A stretch of DNA of 64,000 bases from Acinetobacter tjernbergiae DSM 14971 = CIP 107465. GTDB lineage: Bacteria > Pseudomonadota > Gammaproteobacteria > Pseudomonadales > Moraxellaceae. The notes under the pieces were generated by a model that was given only the letters and a program-made list of their open reading frames with translations, ran no database searches and was not told the DNA's origin. Location of the stretch: the NCBI RefSeq assembly GCF_000374425.1, contig NZ_KB894359.1:62001-126000 (forward strand), read 5' to 3'. Positions within the stretch are counted from its first letter, which is position 1. Each line of letters begins with the position of its first letter. This document shows, piece by piece, positions 47,071-56,177 of the stretch. The position numbers were made by a program, and so were the translations under genes.

Positions 47071-49182
47071 ATGAAACGACATAACAAATTTATCTTAAAA
47101 TCCATTTTTTATTCTTGCATTTCACTGGCTGTTTATCATAGTCCAATGACCTATGCTGGCGTAGAGCAATTTTGCGAACCCAATTTTGCAATCAATGACA
47201 AGCATCTCAATGGTTGTAGTAATCTTCCTATATTGTATCCCTCAAATGATAGCCAAACCAATATCACATTGCTGCTCAGTGACTTAGGGCTTGCAACTAT
47301 CAAACCGATGACAGCAGATAAGAATTTATGGGATGCTGTTTATGGTACTGTACCTTTTGATGCATCTAACTTGTCATTTCTGACTCAAAACAAAGCCCCA
47401 AACCAAAGGAAATTCTTAGAACAGACTGAAACTATCTTTGATGAACGTTGCTCAACTTTCAGCTCGGGCAATCTTACTTTTATAACGCAAGTTCAAAATA
47501 ATAAAGCGATTCCAAATCTCGAAAAACAAATTTTGATTCATGAACGCAAGAAAATGAATCAGTGTGGTGACAAAATTGAATTGATTGCGATTGATCCAAA
47601 TTGGTCAACAACAACACGCCAGTATGCTTCTTATTTAAATGCGAGCATTCTGTTTTATAATAGCAATTATTCTGCTGCGACCAAAATTTATACTGTTTTA
47701 ACCACAGTTGAAGATGCGTGGCTAAAAGAAACTTCGCAGTATATGTTAATTCGAACATCACTCAATTCAGCCTATGCAACTGGTGTAGATCAATATGGTG
47801 ATGTTTATTTAGACAATATTAACCAAAATTTACTCAAACAATTTTTGGATAATATCACCACTTACCTAAAAGCCTATCCAAATGGGCAATACGTTGCGAG
47901 TGCGCGTGGTTTTATGCGTCGTGGTTTTTGGCTTTCAAAACGCCAAGATTTATTAGTCAATGAAATTGTCTGGCAAATCAAAAATCCGGCATCAAAATTT
48001 TATAATTTGGAAATGAGTGAACTTCCCGCCGAAATTGACCGTCGAGTGTTCGAGAGTACATCTTTTGATCTTAAAAACTTAAAAGACCCATTTTTCTTGG
48101 CAATTTACGATTTGATGTATATGCGTGAATCAAGTTCAGAAAATTATCATCCAATATCATGGGCGCAACTGAATAAACAAAAAGAACTATTCAAAACCCA
48201 GCCTGAACTATTTCAATATTTACAAGCTGCTCACTTATTTTTTGTTCAAAATAAAGCTCAAGAAGCTCAAAATTACTTACCTAAAGCAAATGCTAAAAAT
48301 AGTAGTTATTTGCAGTTAAGCCAGACTTTTTTAAAAGGACAAATTTTAGAAAAAATTGAACTACAACAAAATGCTGAACACTATTGGCGTCAGCAACTTA
48401 CACAAGCCAAAGATAGTTATCAGCATGGTTTATTTGAAACGGCTCTATCTAATCATTTGGCGACTAAACAAGATTATTCAGCCTTTATTGGAAAAAAAGC
48501 TCAAATCACTCAAGCAAATCTACAAAGAAATTTTATTACTCAAATCGCAAATACAGACAGTTTACAAAAAATTATTCAATCCGATCAAAGCAACATGGAT
48601 CAGAAACAAGCTGCTACTTATACCCTTTTAAGTAAAAGCTTGGCACATCAACAGTTTAAATTATTCAAACAAAGTTATGCTTTTATGCCTAAAGATGCAG
48701 CGCAATATAAAGGTTATAACAGTGACAATGAACAATTCAAAAACAAACCTGATTTTTCAAATTTCATTTGGAATGGAGCAAACATTACACCACAACTAAA
48801 ATGCTCAAATTTAGAAACTTTGGTCAGCCAATTGGCTCAGACACCTAAAGATTTATTCTTAAATGTCTGCTTAGGAGAATATTTCCGCAGTGCGGAAGGC
48901 TATTCATTACAGCAGCTTTCTTATAGCGAACAACAAACATCAAGTTTTGATGGCAAAGTCTTTATTCGCGGTCAAATTTATCAAGACCTCATAAAATCGC
49001 CTAGTAAAGGTGATTTACAAGCTTATGCACTTTATCGGGCAATTCAATGTTACGCACCCAGTGGCATTAATGATTGTGGTGGTGCTGAAGTAAGCAAAAC
49101 AATACGAAAGCAGTGGTTTGATCAAATGAAGAGAGATTATCCAAATACCAGTTGGGCGAAATCACTCAAGTATTATTGGTAA
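47071..49182 (+). CDS. Exported helical-repeat-like protein of unknown function
   Basis: A 703-residue protein with an N-terminal signal sequence (basic start MKRHNKFILK, hydrophobic core to about residue 30, cut near TYA). The mature protein is rich in helices, Gln, Lys and aromatic residues. The middle (about 180-520) has a pattern of paired helices (for example SILFYNSNYSAATKIYTVLT and AAHLFFVQNKAQEAQNYL) resembling TPR or similar repeats. About six cysteines, mostly near the ends, could form disulfides. I do not recognise a family with certainty. The DUF3142 gene begins 6 bases after its stop, so the two are almost certainly co-transcribed. Confidence 0.78.
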   Translation: MKRHNKFILKSIFYSCISLAVYHSPMTYAGVEQFCEPNFAINDKHLNGCSNLPILYPSNDSQTNITLLLSDLGLATIKPMTADKNLWDAVYGTVPFDASNLSFLTQNKAPNQRKFLEQTETIFDERCSTFSSGNLTFITQVQNNKAIPNLEKQILIHERKKMNQCGDKIELIAIDPNWSTTTRQYASYLNASILFYNSNYSAATKIYTVLTTVEDAWLKETSQYMLIRTSLNSAYATGVDQYGDVYLDNINQNLLKQFLDNITTYLKAYPNGQYVASARGFMRRGFWLSKRQDLLVNEIVWQIKNPASKFYNLEMSELPAEIDRRVFESTSFDLKNLKDPFFLAIYDLMYMRESSSENYHPISWAQLNKQKELFKTQPELFQYLQAAHLFFVQNKAQEAQNYLPKANAKNSSYLQLSQTFLKGQILEKIELQQNAEHYWRQQLTQAKDSYQHGLFETALSNHLATKQDYSAFIGKKAQITQANLQRNFITQIANTDSLQKIIQSDQSNMDQKQAATYTLLSKSLAHQQFKLFKQSYAFMPKDAAQYKGYNSDNEQFKNKPDFSNFIWNGANITPQLKCSNLETLVSQLAQTPKDLFLNVCLGEYFRSAEGYSLQQLSYSEQQTSSFDGKVFIRGQIYQDLIKSPSKGDLQAYALYRAIQCYAPSGINDCGGAEVSKTIRKQWFDQMKRDYPNTSWAKSLKYYW

Positions 49183-49188
49183 TTAACA

Positions 49189-49926
49189 ATGTTGAAGTCG
49201 CTTAAAACAATCATCTATGTTCTCTTTGTTTTTGGCCTGAATGCCTGCCAACCAACACAATCAGCGACTTCAACAATTGATGCGAAGAATTTCGATTCTT
49301 TTTGGATTTGGGGTGAGATTCAATCTGCACCTTATCTAAGTAAAGCCAAAGAACTTTATATTTTACAAGGTGAAATTCGCTATTCAAAACAACGGCGGAG
49401 TTCAATACTAACACCACAAGGTGTTTCTATCCTCAAATTACCTCATCAAAAAATCTGGTTAGTCTTTAGAACTCATCATCTAGACTGGAATGAACAAAAT
49501 TACCAAGCTGTTTTCAAGCGTTTAGAACATTGGAATAATCACGGAAATCAAGTTCAAGGAATTCAAATCGACTTCGACAGCCGAACCAATAATTTAAAAG
49601 AATATGCCCTATTTCTAGAAAAGTTGAGGAAAGAACTTCCTGCTCATTATCAACTGAGTATTACAGGATTATTGGACTGGACCAATTTCAAGGATCAAAA
49701 TACACTGAATATTTTGAAAAACAATATTGATGAACTCGTGATTCAAACCTATCAAGGTACAAACACGATTCCGAATTATCCCGAATATTTAAAGCATGTT
49801 TCAGCCATGCAATTGCCTTACAAAATAGGTTTTGTGCAACATGGGTTAAGACAAAATAACGCAAACGATTTTGATGACCCTAATTTTAAAGGCTATGTAG
49901 TCTTTTTAGTTCGTTCAAAAACATGA
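49189..49926 (+). CDS. DUF3142 lipoprotein
   Basis: A 245-residue predicted lipoprotein with a hydrophobic start and lipobox LNAC (Cys20). The mature part matches the DUF3142 type: the FWIWGEI strand near 42, LPHQKIWLVFRTHHLDW, and the acidic VQGIQIDFDSRTNNL motif (about 122-136), which resembles the catalytic strand of TIM-barrel glycosidase-like folds. A glycan-related activity is therefore possible, but the family is not characterised. It pairs with the 703-residue exported protein 6 bases upstream, suggesting both act together in the periplasm. The next gene, rpsF, has its own leader. Confidence 0.8.
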   Translation: MLKSLKTIIYVLFVFGLNACQPTQSATSTIDAKNFDSFWIWGEIQSAPYLSKAKELYILQGEIRYSKQRRSSILTPQGVSILKLPHQKIWLVFRTHHLDWNEQNYQAVFKRLEHWNNHGNQVQGIQIDFDSRTNNLKEYALFLEKLRKELPAHYQLSITGLLDWTNFKDQNTLNILKNNIDELVIQTYQGTNTIPNYPEYLKHVSAMQLPYKIGFVQHGLRQNNANDFDDPNFKGYVVFLVRSKT

Positions 49927-49933
49927 ATTAGCT

Positions 49934-50054
49934 TGCGATTTAGGTGAAAGATGTCTAAAATCGCAGCTTCGCAATTTGCGACATAACTTTTTAGTTATGA
50001 CTCCTTGCTTCTAACTTTTGAGTTAGGGGCTGCTTAAACCGTAAGGAGCTGACA
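49934..50054 (+). promoter_or_regulatory. Structured rpsF leader, possibly an S6:S18 autoregulatory element
   Basis: Three stem-loops lie ahead of rpsF: an 8-base stem (49934-49941 with 49958-49965), a 7-base stem with TTTT loop (49982-49988 with 49993-49999) and a 6-base stem (50011-50016 with 50021-50026). A purine-rich stretch with ACCG and the AAGGAG site follow. Many bacteria autoregulate rpsF through an S6:S18-binding leader with a CCG element. Whether this leader matches that consensus was not verified. Confidence 0.4.
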
Positions 50055-50438
50055 ATGCGTCACTACGAAATCGTACTACTGGTACATCCAGACCAAAGCG
50101 ATCAAGTTGTAGGTATGGTTGAACGCTATATCTCTCAGATCAAAGAAGCTGAAGGTCAAATTCACCGTTTAGAAGATTGGGGCCGCCGCCAATTGGCTTA
50201 CCCAATTAACAAAATTCACAAGGCACACTACATTCTTATGAATGTTGAATGTGGTCAAACGACTCTTGATGAATTAGAAGAATTGTTCCGTTATAACGAT
50301 GCAATTATTCGTAATATCATTATCCGTCGTGAACATGCAATTACTGAAGAATCTTTACTTGCTAAAAGTGCTGAAGAAAAACGTGCGCGTAAAGCTCAAC
50401 GTGAAGAAGCACAACACGCAATTCAAGAAGCTGAATAA
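50055..50438 (+). CDS. rpsF: 30S ribosomal protein S6
   Basis: A 127-residue small-subunit protein that binds 16S rRNA as a pair with S18. It begins [15 protein letters not shown] and has [16 protein letters not shown] sequence near 44-55 ([12 protein letters not shown] here). The C-terminal tail is Glu/Arg-rich and about 25 residues longer than the folded core. It follows an AAGGAG site and starts the rpsF-rpsR-rplI operon, 11 bases before rpsR; the priB gene found between them in Enterobacteria is missing, as usual for this group. Confidence 0.97.
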   Translation: MRHYEIVLLVHPDQSDQVVGMVERYISQIKEAEGQIHRLEDWGRRQLAYPINKIHKAHYILMNVECGQTTLDELEELFRYNDAIIRNIIIRREHAITEESLLAKSAEEKRARKAQREEAQHAIQEAE

Positions 50439-50449
50439 GGAGAACATCA

Positions 50450-50677
50450 ATGGCACGTTTTTACCGTCGTCGCAAGTTCTGCCGCTTTACAGCTGAGAAA
50501 GTTGCATATATCGACTACAAAGATATCGACACTCTAAAACAGTACATCACTGAAAACGGCAAGATTGTTCCTAGCCGTATTACAGGTACTAAAGCTCGTT
50601 ATCAACGTCAATTAGCGTTAGCTATTAAACAAGCTCGCTATTTGTCTTTGATTCCGTACACTGACAACCATAAGTAA
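50450..50677 (+). CDS. rpsR: 30S ribosomal protein S18
   Basis: A 75-residue basic ribosomal protein that partners S6 on the platform of the small subunit. It opens [13 protein letters not shown] and has the conserved block [30 protein letters not shown]. The single Cys11 is in the usual zinc-free position. GGAG precedes the ATG. It sits 12 bases before rplI. Confidence 0.97.
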   Translation: MARFYRRRKFCRFTAEKVAYIDYKDIDTLKQYITENGKIVPSRITGTKARYQRQLALAIKQARYLSLIPYTDNHK

Positions 50678-50689
50678 GTGAGGTGAGCT

Positions 50690-51136
50690 GTGGACGTTAT
50701 CTTATTACAACGCATTAAGAATCTTGGTAAATTAGGCGACAAAGTAGCAGTTAAAGCTGGTTACGGTCGTAACTTTTTGATTCCTCAAGGTAAAGCAGTA
50801 GCTGCTACTGAAGCAAATACTTCAGCTTTTGAAGCTCGTCGTGCTGAACTTGAGAAACAAGAAGCTGATATTTTAGCTGCTGCAAATGCACGTGCTGAAC
50901 AATTGAACGAAGTTAATATCGTTATTACTGCAAAAGCTGGTGATGAAGGTAAACTTTTCGGTTCTATCGGTACTCGTGACATCGCAGATGCTTTAACTAA
51001 TGCTGGTCTTGTTGTAGACCGTGCAGAAGTTCGTTTACCAAACGGTGCGCTTCGTCACACTGGTGAATTCAACATCGCAATCCAATTGCATCATGATGTT
51101 GTTGCAGACGTTCTCGTTACTATCGTATCTGAGTAA
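50690..51136 (+). CDS. rplI: 50S ribosomal protein L9
   Basis: A 148-residue large-subunit protein with the typical two-domain form: N-terminal domain [37 protein letters not shown] (about 1-38), a long connecting helix (Ala/Glu-rich, 45-75) and the C-terminal rRNA-binding domain. The start is GTG with a GAGGTGA site upstream. It ends the operon at a strong terminator. Confidence 0.97.
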   Translation: MDVILLQRIKNLGKLGDKVAVKAGYGRNFLIPQGKAVAATEANTSAFEARRAELEKQEADILAAANARAEQLNEVNIVITAKAGDEGKLFGSIGTRDIADALTNAGLVVDRAEVRLPNGALRHTGEFNIAIQLHHDVVADVLVTIVSE

Positions 51137-51147
51137 TTTTTGCAAAG

Positions 51148-51175
51148 AAAAGGGCATGTTTTTACATGCTCTTTT
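51148..51175 (+). terminator. Terminator of the rpsF-rpsR-rplI operon
   Basis: Twelve-base stem with one G:T wobble (51148-51159 and 51164-51175), 4-base loop and T-run, 12 bases past rplI. Confidence 0.88.
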
Positions 51176-51318
51176 TTTATGCCTAAAATTTTATATCTTT
51201 AGTACACTCTACTTTTCCACCAATTAAACAATTTTCTTCCAATTAAATTCTCCTGTCTGCGTCCATTTGGATTAAGATAGTCAGTCGTTACAGTTTCATC
51301 TTTTTATTAGGTCTTGTT

Positions 51319-52764
51319 ATGTCACAGGCGAATGCCAATTTTACGAAAAATTCTCCAAACACAGAGAGTAAAGTGAGTGACTCAGGTCAGTTAAAAGAGT
51401 TTCGTACCCCACCGCATAACCTTGCGATTGAGCAAGCTGTACTCGCGGCATTAATGACGGTTGCCGAATCATTTGAACAAGTCGGTGATTTACTCAAAGA
51501 AAATGATTTTTATGCAACTCGCCATAAATATATTTACCGTGCAGTTGAGAAACTCGCTCAAGAAAACTCACCCTACGATGCTGTACTCGTCAATGACTGG
51601 CTACTCAAACAAAATTTGCTAGATGCAATTGGTGGTGAAGAATATTTAATGCAACTCATGGCAGACTCACCCTCAAGTTTTTACAATCTTGAAACCTATG
51701 CCAACAAAATCAAAGAATTTTCAACACTGCGTAGCATGATCAAAGTAAGCAGTGATATTTTACAAAATGCTTATGACACCAAGGGTCGCCCTGTCAGTGA
51801 AATTCTAGATTTAGCTGAAACCCAGATTTTTTCGCTTGCAGAACAACACAATAATAATAAAAAGGACTCAGGTCCAAAATCGATTAGCTCTGTCACTGCC
51901 GATGTAATTTCTAAACTCGATGAACTTTCTAAACTAGACGGCAATATCACAGGTTTAACCACAGGCTTTTTGGAACTCGATAATAAAACCTCAGGTATGC
52001 AAGCTGGGGATTTGATTATTGTTGCAGCCCGTCCATCAATGGGTAAAACCACCTTTGCAATGAACTTAGTTGAAAGTGTGCTGCAATACAACCGCTTACC
52101 TGCTCTTGTATTCTCGATGGAGATGCCAGCAGACTCGATTGCGATGCGTTTGATCTCAGCAATGGGTAAAGTTCATCAAGGACATTTGCGTTCAGGTAAT
52201 CTCGATGCAGATGAATGGACAAAAGTCACAGGAACTATTCTTCAATTGCAAGAAATGCACCTCTATATCGATGATTCCTCTGCCCTGCCACCAACCGAAC
52301 TTCGCGCGCGTGCGCGACGTATTGCCAAAATGCATGATGGCAAAATCGGCTGTATTATGGTCGACTACTTGCAGTTGATGAAAGTCCCAGGTATGGGCGA
52401 CAACCGTGTCGGTGAGATTTCAGAAATCTCTCGGAGCTTAAAAGCACTGGCGAAAGAAATGATGTGCCCTGTGATTGCACTCTCTCAGCTTAACCGTAGT
52501 TTGGAGAACCGACCAAATAAACGTCCTGTGATGTCAGACTTACGTGAATCAGGTGCAATCGAACAGGATGCTGACTTAATCATGTTTATTTACCGTGATG
52601 AAGTCTATAACAAAGAGTCTAAAGAAGCAGGCACAGCTGAGATTATTATCGGTAAACAACGTAATGGTCCAATTGGTTCAGTTCGTCTTGCCTTTGAAGG
52701 TCAATACACTCGTTTTAGTAACCTCTCTCCTGAGTTCTATGCTCAATATGACAATGACGAATAA
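51319..52764 (+). CDS. dnaB: Replicative DNA helicase DnaB
   Basis: Hexameric 5'-3' helicase at the replication fork. The 481-residue protein has an N-terminal DnaB domain (PPHNLAIEQAVLAALM, about 31-46), a linker and the RecA-like domain with Walker A ARPSMGKTTFA (about 236-246). Further elements are EMPADSIAMRLI, the DYLQLM Walker B region (near 350) and SDLRESGAIEQDAD. The N-terminal 25 residues are Asn/Ser-rich and probably disordered. It stands alone, 180 bases from rplI, and alr follows after 80 bases that include a palindromic repeat. Confidence 0.96.
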   Translation: MSQANANFTKNSPNTESKVSDSGQLKEFRTPPHNLAIEQAVLAALMTVAESFEQVGDLLKENDFYATRHKYIYRAVEKLAQENSPYDAVLVNDWLLKQNLLDAIGGEEYLMQLMADSPSSFYNLETYANKIKEFSTLRSMIKVSSDILQNAYDTKGRPVSEILDLAETQIFSLAEQHNNNKKDSGPKSISSVTADVISKLDELSKLDGNITGLTTGFLELDNKTSGMQAGDLIIVAARPSMGKTTFAMNLVESVLQYNRLPALVFSMEMPADSIAMRLISAMGKVHQGHLRSGNLDADEWTKVTGTILQLQEMHLYIDDSSALPPTELRARARRIAKMHDGKIGCIMVDYLQLMKVPGMGDNRVGEISEISRSLKALAKEMMCPVIALSQLNRSLENRPNKRPVMSDLRESGAIEQDADLIMFIYRDEVYNKESKEAGTAEIIIGKQRNGPIGSVRLAFEGQYTRFSNLSPEFYAQYDNDE

Positions 52765-52789
52765 TCCTTTACGAAGCTATAGCCGCTTC

Positions 52790-52836
52790 TCATCCCTCTT
52801 TTTCAAAGAGGGGCTTTCTACTAAATCCTAAAGGAG
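52790..52836. repeat. Palindromic repeat between dnaB and alr
   Basis: An 8-base perfect hairpin (52794-52801 with 52805-52812) nearly identical to the hairpin at 25303-25322, followed by a TCCTAAAGGA palindrome. The AAGGAGA at its right end lies about 9 bases before the GTG start of alr and probably serves as its ribosome-binding site. Confidence 0.65.
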
Positions 52837-52844
52837 ACATTAGG

Positions 52845-53915
52845 GTGCGCCAAGCAACAGTTTATATTGACAGTGATGCACTACAATATAATTTAAATCG
52901 TGTTAAACAACTTGCTCCACATTCAAAAATTGTCAGTATGGTCAAAGCCAATGCCTATGGACACGGAGTTAAAGACTGTTTAGCCGCCTTGGATGCAACA
53001 GATGCCTTTGGTGTCGCCAGTTTAGAAGAAGCTTTGGAGATCAGGCAACTCGGATATATTCAGCCAATCACCTTGATTGAGGGCGTATTTTCAGAAGATG
53101 AAATGCAGCAAGTGATTGAACACAAACTCGAATGTATTGTTCATCACAATCAACAAGTTGAATGGTTGATTCAGCAGCAACAAGCTTATAATGCTTTGGG
53201 CTTAAAAGTTTGGGTAAAACTGAATAGCGGTATGAATCGTTTGGGCTTTAAAGTTACTGAAATTATTGATGTCATTCAACGTTTAAAAGCAGAAGGTTTT
53301 ACCTGCGTACTCGCCATGCATTTTGCCAATGCAGATGCCGATCACCCTCTGAATGAACAACAAAAACAACAATTTCTACACGTCAAACAAGCATGTGACC
53401 CTATCTTAGCATCATGCTGTAACTCTGCTGCGATCTACAAATATCCTGAATTACATTTTGATTTTGTACGTCCTGGGATTATGCTCTACGGGGCAAGCCC
53501 ATTTGCAGATCGAAATGTACATGAACTTGATTTGAAACCTGTGATGACCTTGAGTGCAGAAATCATTGCACTCAATCAGATCCAACAAGGTGAATATGTC
53601 GGTTATGGCTCTAGCTATACGGCTTCATGCACATCAAATATTGCAATTGTTTCAATTGGTTATGGTGATGGTTATCCTCGTGCCTATGTAAAACCCAATT
53701 TTGTCGCGATTGATCAACAGCTTGTTGCTGTCGTTGGGCGTGTCAGCATGGACATGATTGCAATTGATGTAACACATATAAATACTGACATAGGAACTCC
53801 AGTTGAACTATGGGGTAAACATCGCTTAGTCGATGATGTCGCTGCTGCAAATGGAACGATTAGTTATGAATTATTATGCCGATTAAGCAATCGACCGATA
53901 AGAACACTCATTTAA
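52845..53915 (+). CDS. alr: Alanine racemase
   Basis: Interconverts L- and D-alanine for peptidoglycan, using pyridoxal phosphate. The 356-residue protein has the PLP lysine Lys34 in MVKANAYGHG and the second catalytic tyrosine in the GYGSSYTA region (about 253-260). The RVSMDMIAIDVT motif is close to residue 300. The start is GTG, with an AGGAGA site supplied by the end of the upstream palindromic repeat. The gene could be biosynthetic alr or catabolic dadX; no dadA gene is adjacent, which favours alr. Confidence 0.95.
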   Translation: MRQATVYIDSDALQYNLNRVKQLAPHSKIVSMVKANAYGHGVKDCLAALDATDAFGVASLEEALEIRQLGYIQPITLIEGVFSEDEMQQVIEHKLECIVHHNQQVEWLIQQQQAYNALGLKVWVKLNSGMNRLGFKVTEIIDVIQRLKAEGFTCVLAMHFANADADHPLNEQQKQQFLHVKQACDPILASCCNSAAIYKYPELHFDFVRPGIMLYGASPFADRNVHELDLKPVMTLSAEIIALNQIQQGEYVGYGSSYTASCTSNIAIVSIGYGDGYPRAYVKPNFVAIDQQLVAVVGRVSMDMIAIDVTHINTDIGTPVELWGKHRLVDDVAAANGTISYELLCRLSNRPIRTLI

Positions 53916-53923
53916 AACAGACA

Positions 53924-53953
53924 AAAAAATCCAAGCCATTGCTTGGATTTTTT
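53924..53953. terminator. Bidirectional terminator between alr and the Anbu gene
   Basis: Thirteen-base perfect stem (53924-53936 with 53941-53953), 4-base loop, A-run and T-run on opposite sides, between convergent stops. Confidence 0.92.
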
Positions 53954-53962
53954 ATCGGATCA

Positions 53963-54697
53963 TTACAACCCATAATCAGCAGTAGGTTTCGGTAATTCCT
54001 GTAAGCCACGGCGCAAGGTTTCTGACCATTGCTTACTAATCTGAGTAAAATACGGATCATCTTCTCTAATCCGCTTACCTTCTGGAATTTTAAAACTATC
54101 TTTATGATATACCAATGCATCTAAAGGCAAACCAACTGAAACATTGGAACGTAATGTCGAGTCAAAAGAGATCAATGTGCAACGTAATGCATCATCTAAA
54201 GGCATGCTATAGTGCAAAGCACGATCTAAAATTGGTTTACCATATTTACTTTCACCAATCTGAAAATAAGGCGTATCGGTGGTTGCACAAATAAAATTGC
54301 CTTGAGGATAAACATTATAGAGTTGCATTGCCTCACCTTGGATCTGCCCACCGACCAAGATACTGCACGAATAATTCATTTGTTCCTGCGTATCTGTTGT
54401 AATATCCTCAAGCACTTTACGCAACGTTTTGCCAACCAATTCGGCAACTTCAAACATTGTATTTGCGCTATATAAATTTGGCTCTTGGTGCAATGCCAAA
54501 GCATTTTGTAGATGACCAATCACGGCTTGTGTCGTTGCTAAATTACCTGCTGTTTGTAGCGCAATAAAACGCTCACCTTCAACCCCAAAGGTATGCAGTT
54601 TACGAAATACAGAAATATGATCGACCCCTGCATTAGTTCGAGTATCACTAATCAATACCAAACCTTGCTCTAATCTTAATGCACAACAATAGGTCAT
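53963..54697 (-). CDS. Anbu, proteasome-related peptidase
   Basis: A 244-residue protein of the Anbu (ancestral beta subunit) family, an NTN-hydrolase related to HslV and 20S proteasome beta subunits. The N-terminus is MTYCCALRLEQGLVLISDTRTNAGVD; after Met removal Thr1 would be the nucleophile, with Asp17 and Lys32 (SDTRT and FRKL) in the usual places. No regulatory ATPase (HslU-like) is encoded nearby. It is the last gene of a leftward operon with ATP-grasp, alpha-E and transglutaminase-like genes, 16 bases after the latter. This association is known from comparative genomics; the substrate is unknown. Confidence 0.9.
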   Translation of the reverse strand: MTYCCALRLEQGLVLISDTRTNAGVDHISVFRKLHTFGVEGERFIALQTAGNLATTQAVIGHLQNALALHQEPNLYSANTMFEVAELVGKTLRKVLEDITTDTQEQMNYSCSILVGGQIQGEAMQLYNVYPQGNFICATTDTPYFQIGESKYGKPILDRALHYSMPLDDALRCTLISFDSTLRSNVSVGLPLDALVYHKDSFKIPEGKRIREDDPYFTQISKQWSETLRRGLQELPKPTADYGL

Positions 54698-54713
54698 CTT
54701 TTTCTCTTTACCT

Positions 54714-55493
54714 TCAACAAGCCAAAACTTGAACTACAGACATCATACTTTCCACTCCTCCTTGTTCACGAATACCTCGAATTGGCGCAACATCTAAATA
54801 ATCACGACCAACTGCAACATAAATATGATTTTTCGGAGTAAATATCTGATTACTTACATCAAAACAATACCACTCATTTTCCACAAATACCTCTGCCCAT
54901 GCATGACTGGCAAGGTGGGGCTGATTTTCATCATAGATATAGCCAGAGACATAGCGAGCTGGTAATTGTAGCGCACGACACATGGCAATTAATATATGTG
55001 CATGATCTTGGCAAACACCCTGCCCAGCATAAAATGCATCAATTGCAGAAGTTGTAACCGATGTACTCTCAGATTGATACTGAACCTGCTGTAAAATTTT
55101 TTCAGATAAACGTACTAAATGCTTGCGATCTTTTACTTTTACAACTGCCTGTGCAAAGTCAAACATCGTTAAATCACAAGATGTTATTGCTGTGCGCTGT
55201 AAAAAAATCATTGGAGAAACATTAATGTCTACATAACCAAGTTCTGTTGCATGTAAATCAATCACACCTTGCGCCATAATGGTCAAATAACGATATTCAT
55301 GTCGCTGCGTTGCAGTAATCCATAGATTATTAAATGCATCTCGCTGACATGAATATTGTCCTGGTACACTAATATGCCAATTTTCAATATTTTGATGCAT
55401 AGAACTCTGTGGCATCATTTTAATTGACTGCACACTGTTTCGCGCTACCTGTGTATAACGATAGTGCGTTTGGTGATTCACCATGAGTCTCAT
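54714..55493 (-). CDS. Transglutaminase-like cysteine peptidase/transferase
   Basis: A 259-residue soluble protein with an N-terminal beta domain (bacterial transglutaminase-like N, about 1-110) and a transglutaminase-like core. The catalytic triad is readable: Cys161 in GVCQDHAH, His197 in SHAWAE and Asp212 in CFDVSN. Members may hydrolyse or form amide bonds. Its ATG at 55493 overlaps the stop of the alpha-E gene as ATGA, so the two are coupled; a second in-frame ATG lies three codons later. It precedes the Anbu gene by 16 bases. Confidence 0.93.
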   Translation of the reverse strand: MRLMVNHQTHYRYTQVARNSVQSIKMMPQSSMHQNIENWHISVPGQYSCQRDAFNNLWITATQRHEYRYLTIMAQGVIDLHATELGYVDINVSPMIFLQRTAITSCDLTMFDFAQAVVKVKDRKHLVRLSEKILQQVQYQSESTSVTTSAIDAFYAGQGVCQDHAHILIAMCRALQLPARYVSGYIYDENQPHLASHAWAEVFVENEWYCFDVSNQIFTPKNHIYVAVGRDYLDVAPIRGIREQGGVESMMSVVQVLAC

Positions 55494-56092
55494 GAGAATG
55501 CCTCAAATTGGTTTTCCAATTTATACGTGAATGCATAAAACTGATTTAAATACGGTTGATCTTTTAAGATTTCCCAACTTGCTTGCAAATCATGCCATCC
55601 CAATTCAAATAACCGCCCAATAATTGGGTCAATCGAATCTATGGTATGGTCAATATTATGCTGAAATCTAAAATAAGTATCGATTTGCTCGACACATTGC
55701 CCAACATGGAAAAATAAGAAAATATCGTCTTGCTCTGCTTTTATAATAGCGCAGCACTTTTCTATAACCCCCTGAATTGCCTCTCCGTCAGATACCGCAT
55801 TTTTAATTATATAATTCAGTTCAGCATACGCCTGAGCGCTCAATAAACCGCGTAATTCTTGGATATTATCTCGCGCAATCTCAAGCTGACTTAACAAAGA
55901 ATAAGGTTGTTGTTGATCCAACATAAACTGATTTAGACTTTCAGCATCATCAATATGCAAGCAAAGTGCTTGAGCAAAGCGAGTTGCTTGCTCATCATCA
56001 CAAAATGGTAAATAACTCGCAACATGACCAATTCTGAATAAATAACGACCTAACCAGTAAATATGATGAGCGCTTGAACTAAGTAAAACCAT
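55490..56092 (-). CDS. Alpha-E domain protein, short form
   Basis: A 200-residue all-helical protein matching the alpha-E family at its start (LLSSSAHHIYWLGRYLFRIGHVA, the family's YWLGRYxER-type motif). Alpha-E proteins are usually about 310 residues and always accompany circularly permuted ATP-grasp proteins; this one is about 110 residues shorter with no sign of frameshift, and its stop overlaps the next gene cleanly. The Glu of the canonical motif is replaced by Phe (RYLFR). It may be a reduced lineage-specific version. Function is unknown. Confidence 0.85.
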   Translation of the reverse strand: MVLLSSSAHHIYWLGRYLFRIGHVASYLPFCDDEQATRFAQALCLHIDDAESLNQFMLDQQQPYSLLSQLEIARDNIQELRGLLSAQAYAELNYIIKNAVSDGEAIQGVIEKCCAIIKAEQDDIFLFFHVGQCVEQIDTYFRFQHNIDHTIDSIDPIIGRLFELGWHDLQASWEILKDQPYLNQFYAFTYKLENQFEAFS

Positions 56093-56177
56093 AAATGTCC
56101 TCCCTTATAGATGATCAAATCCTCCAAAGCACCGCACTAAGCCAAGTACTTTGGATTAAAACGTTGAAGGAAAATGC

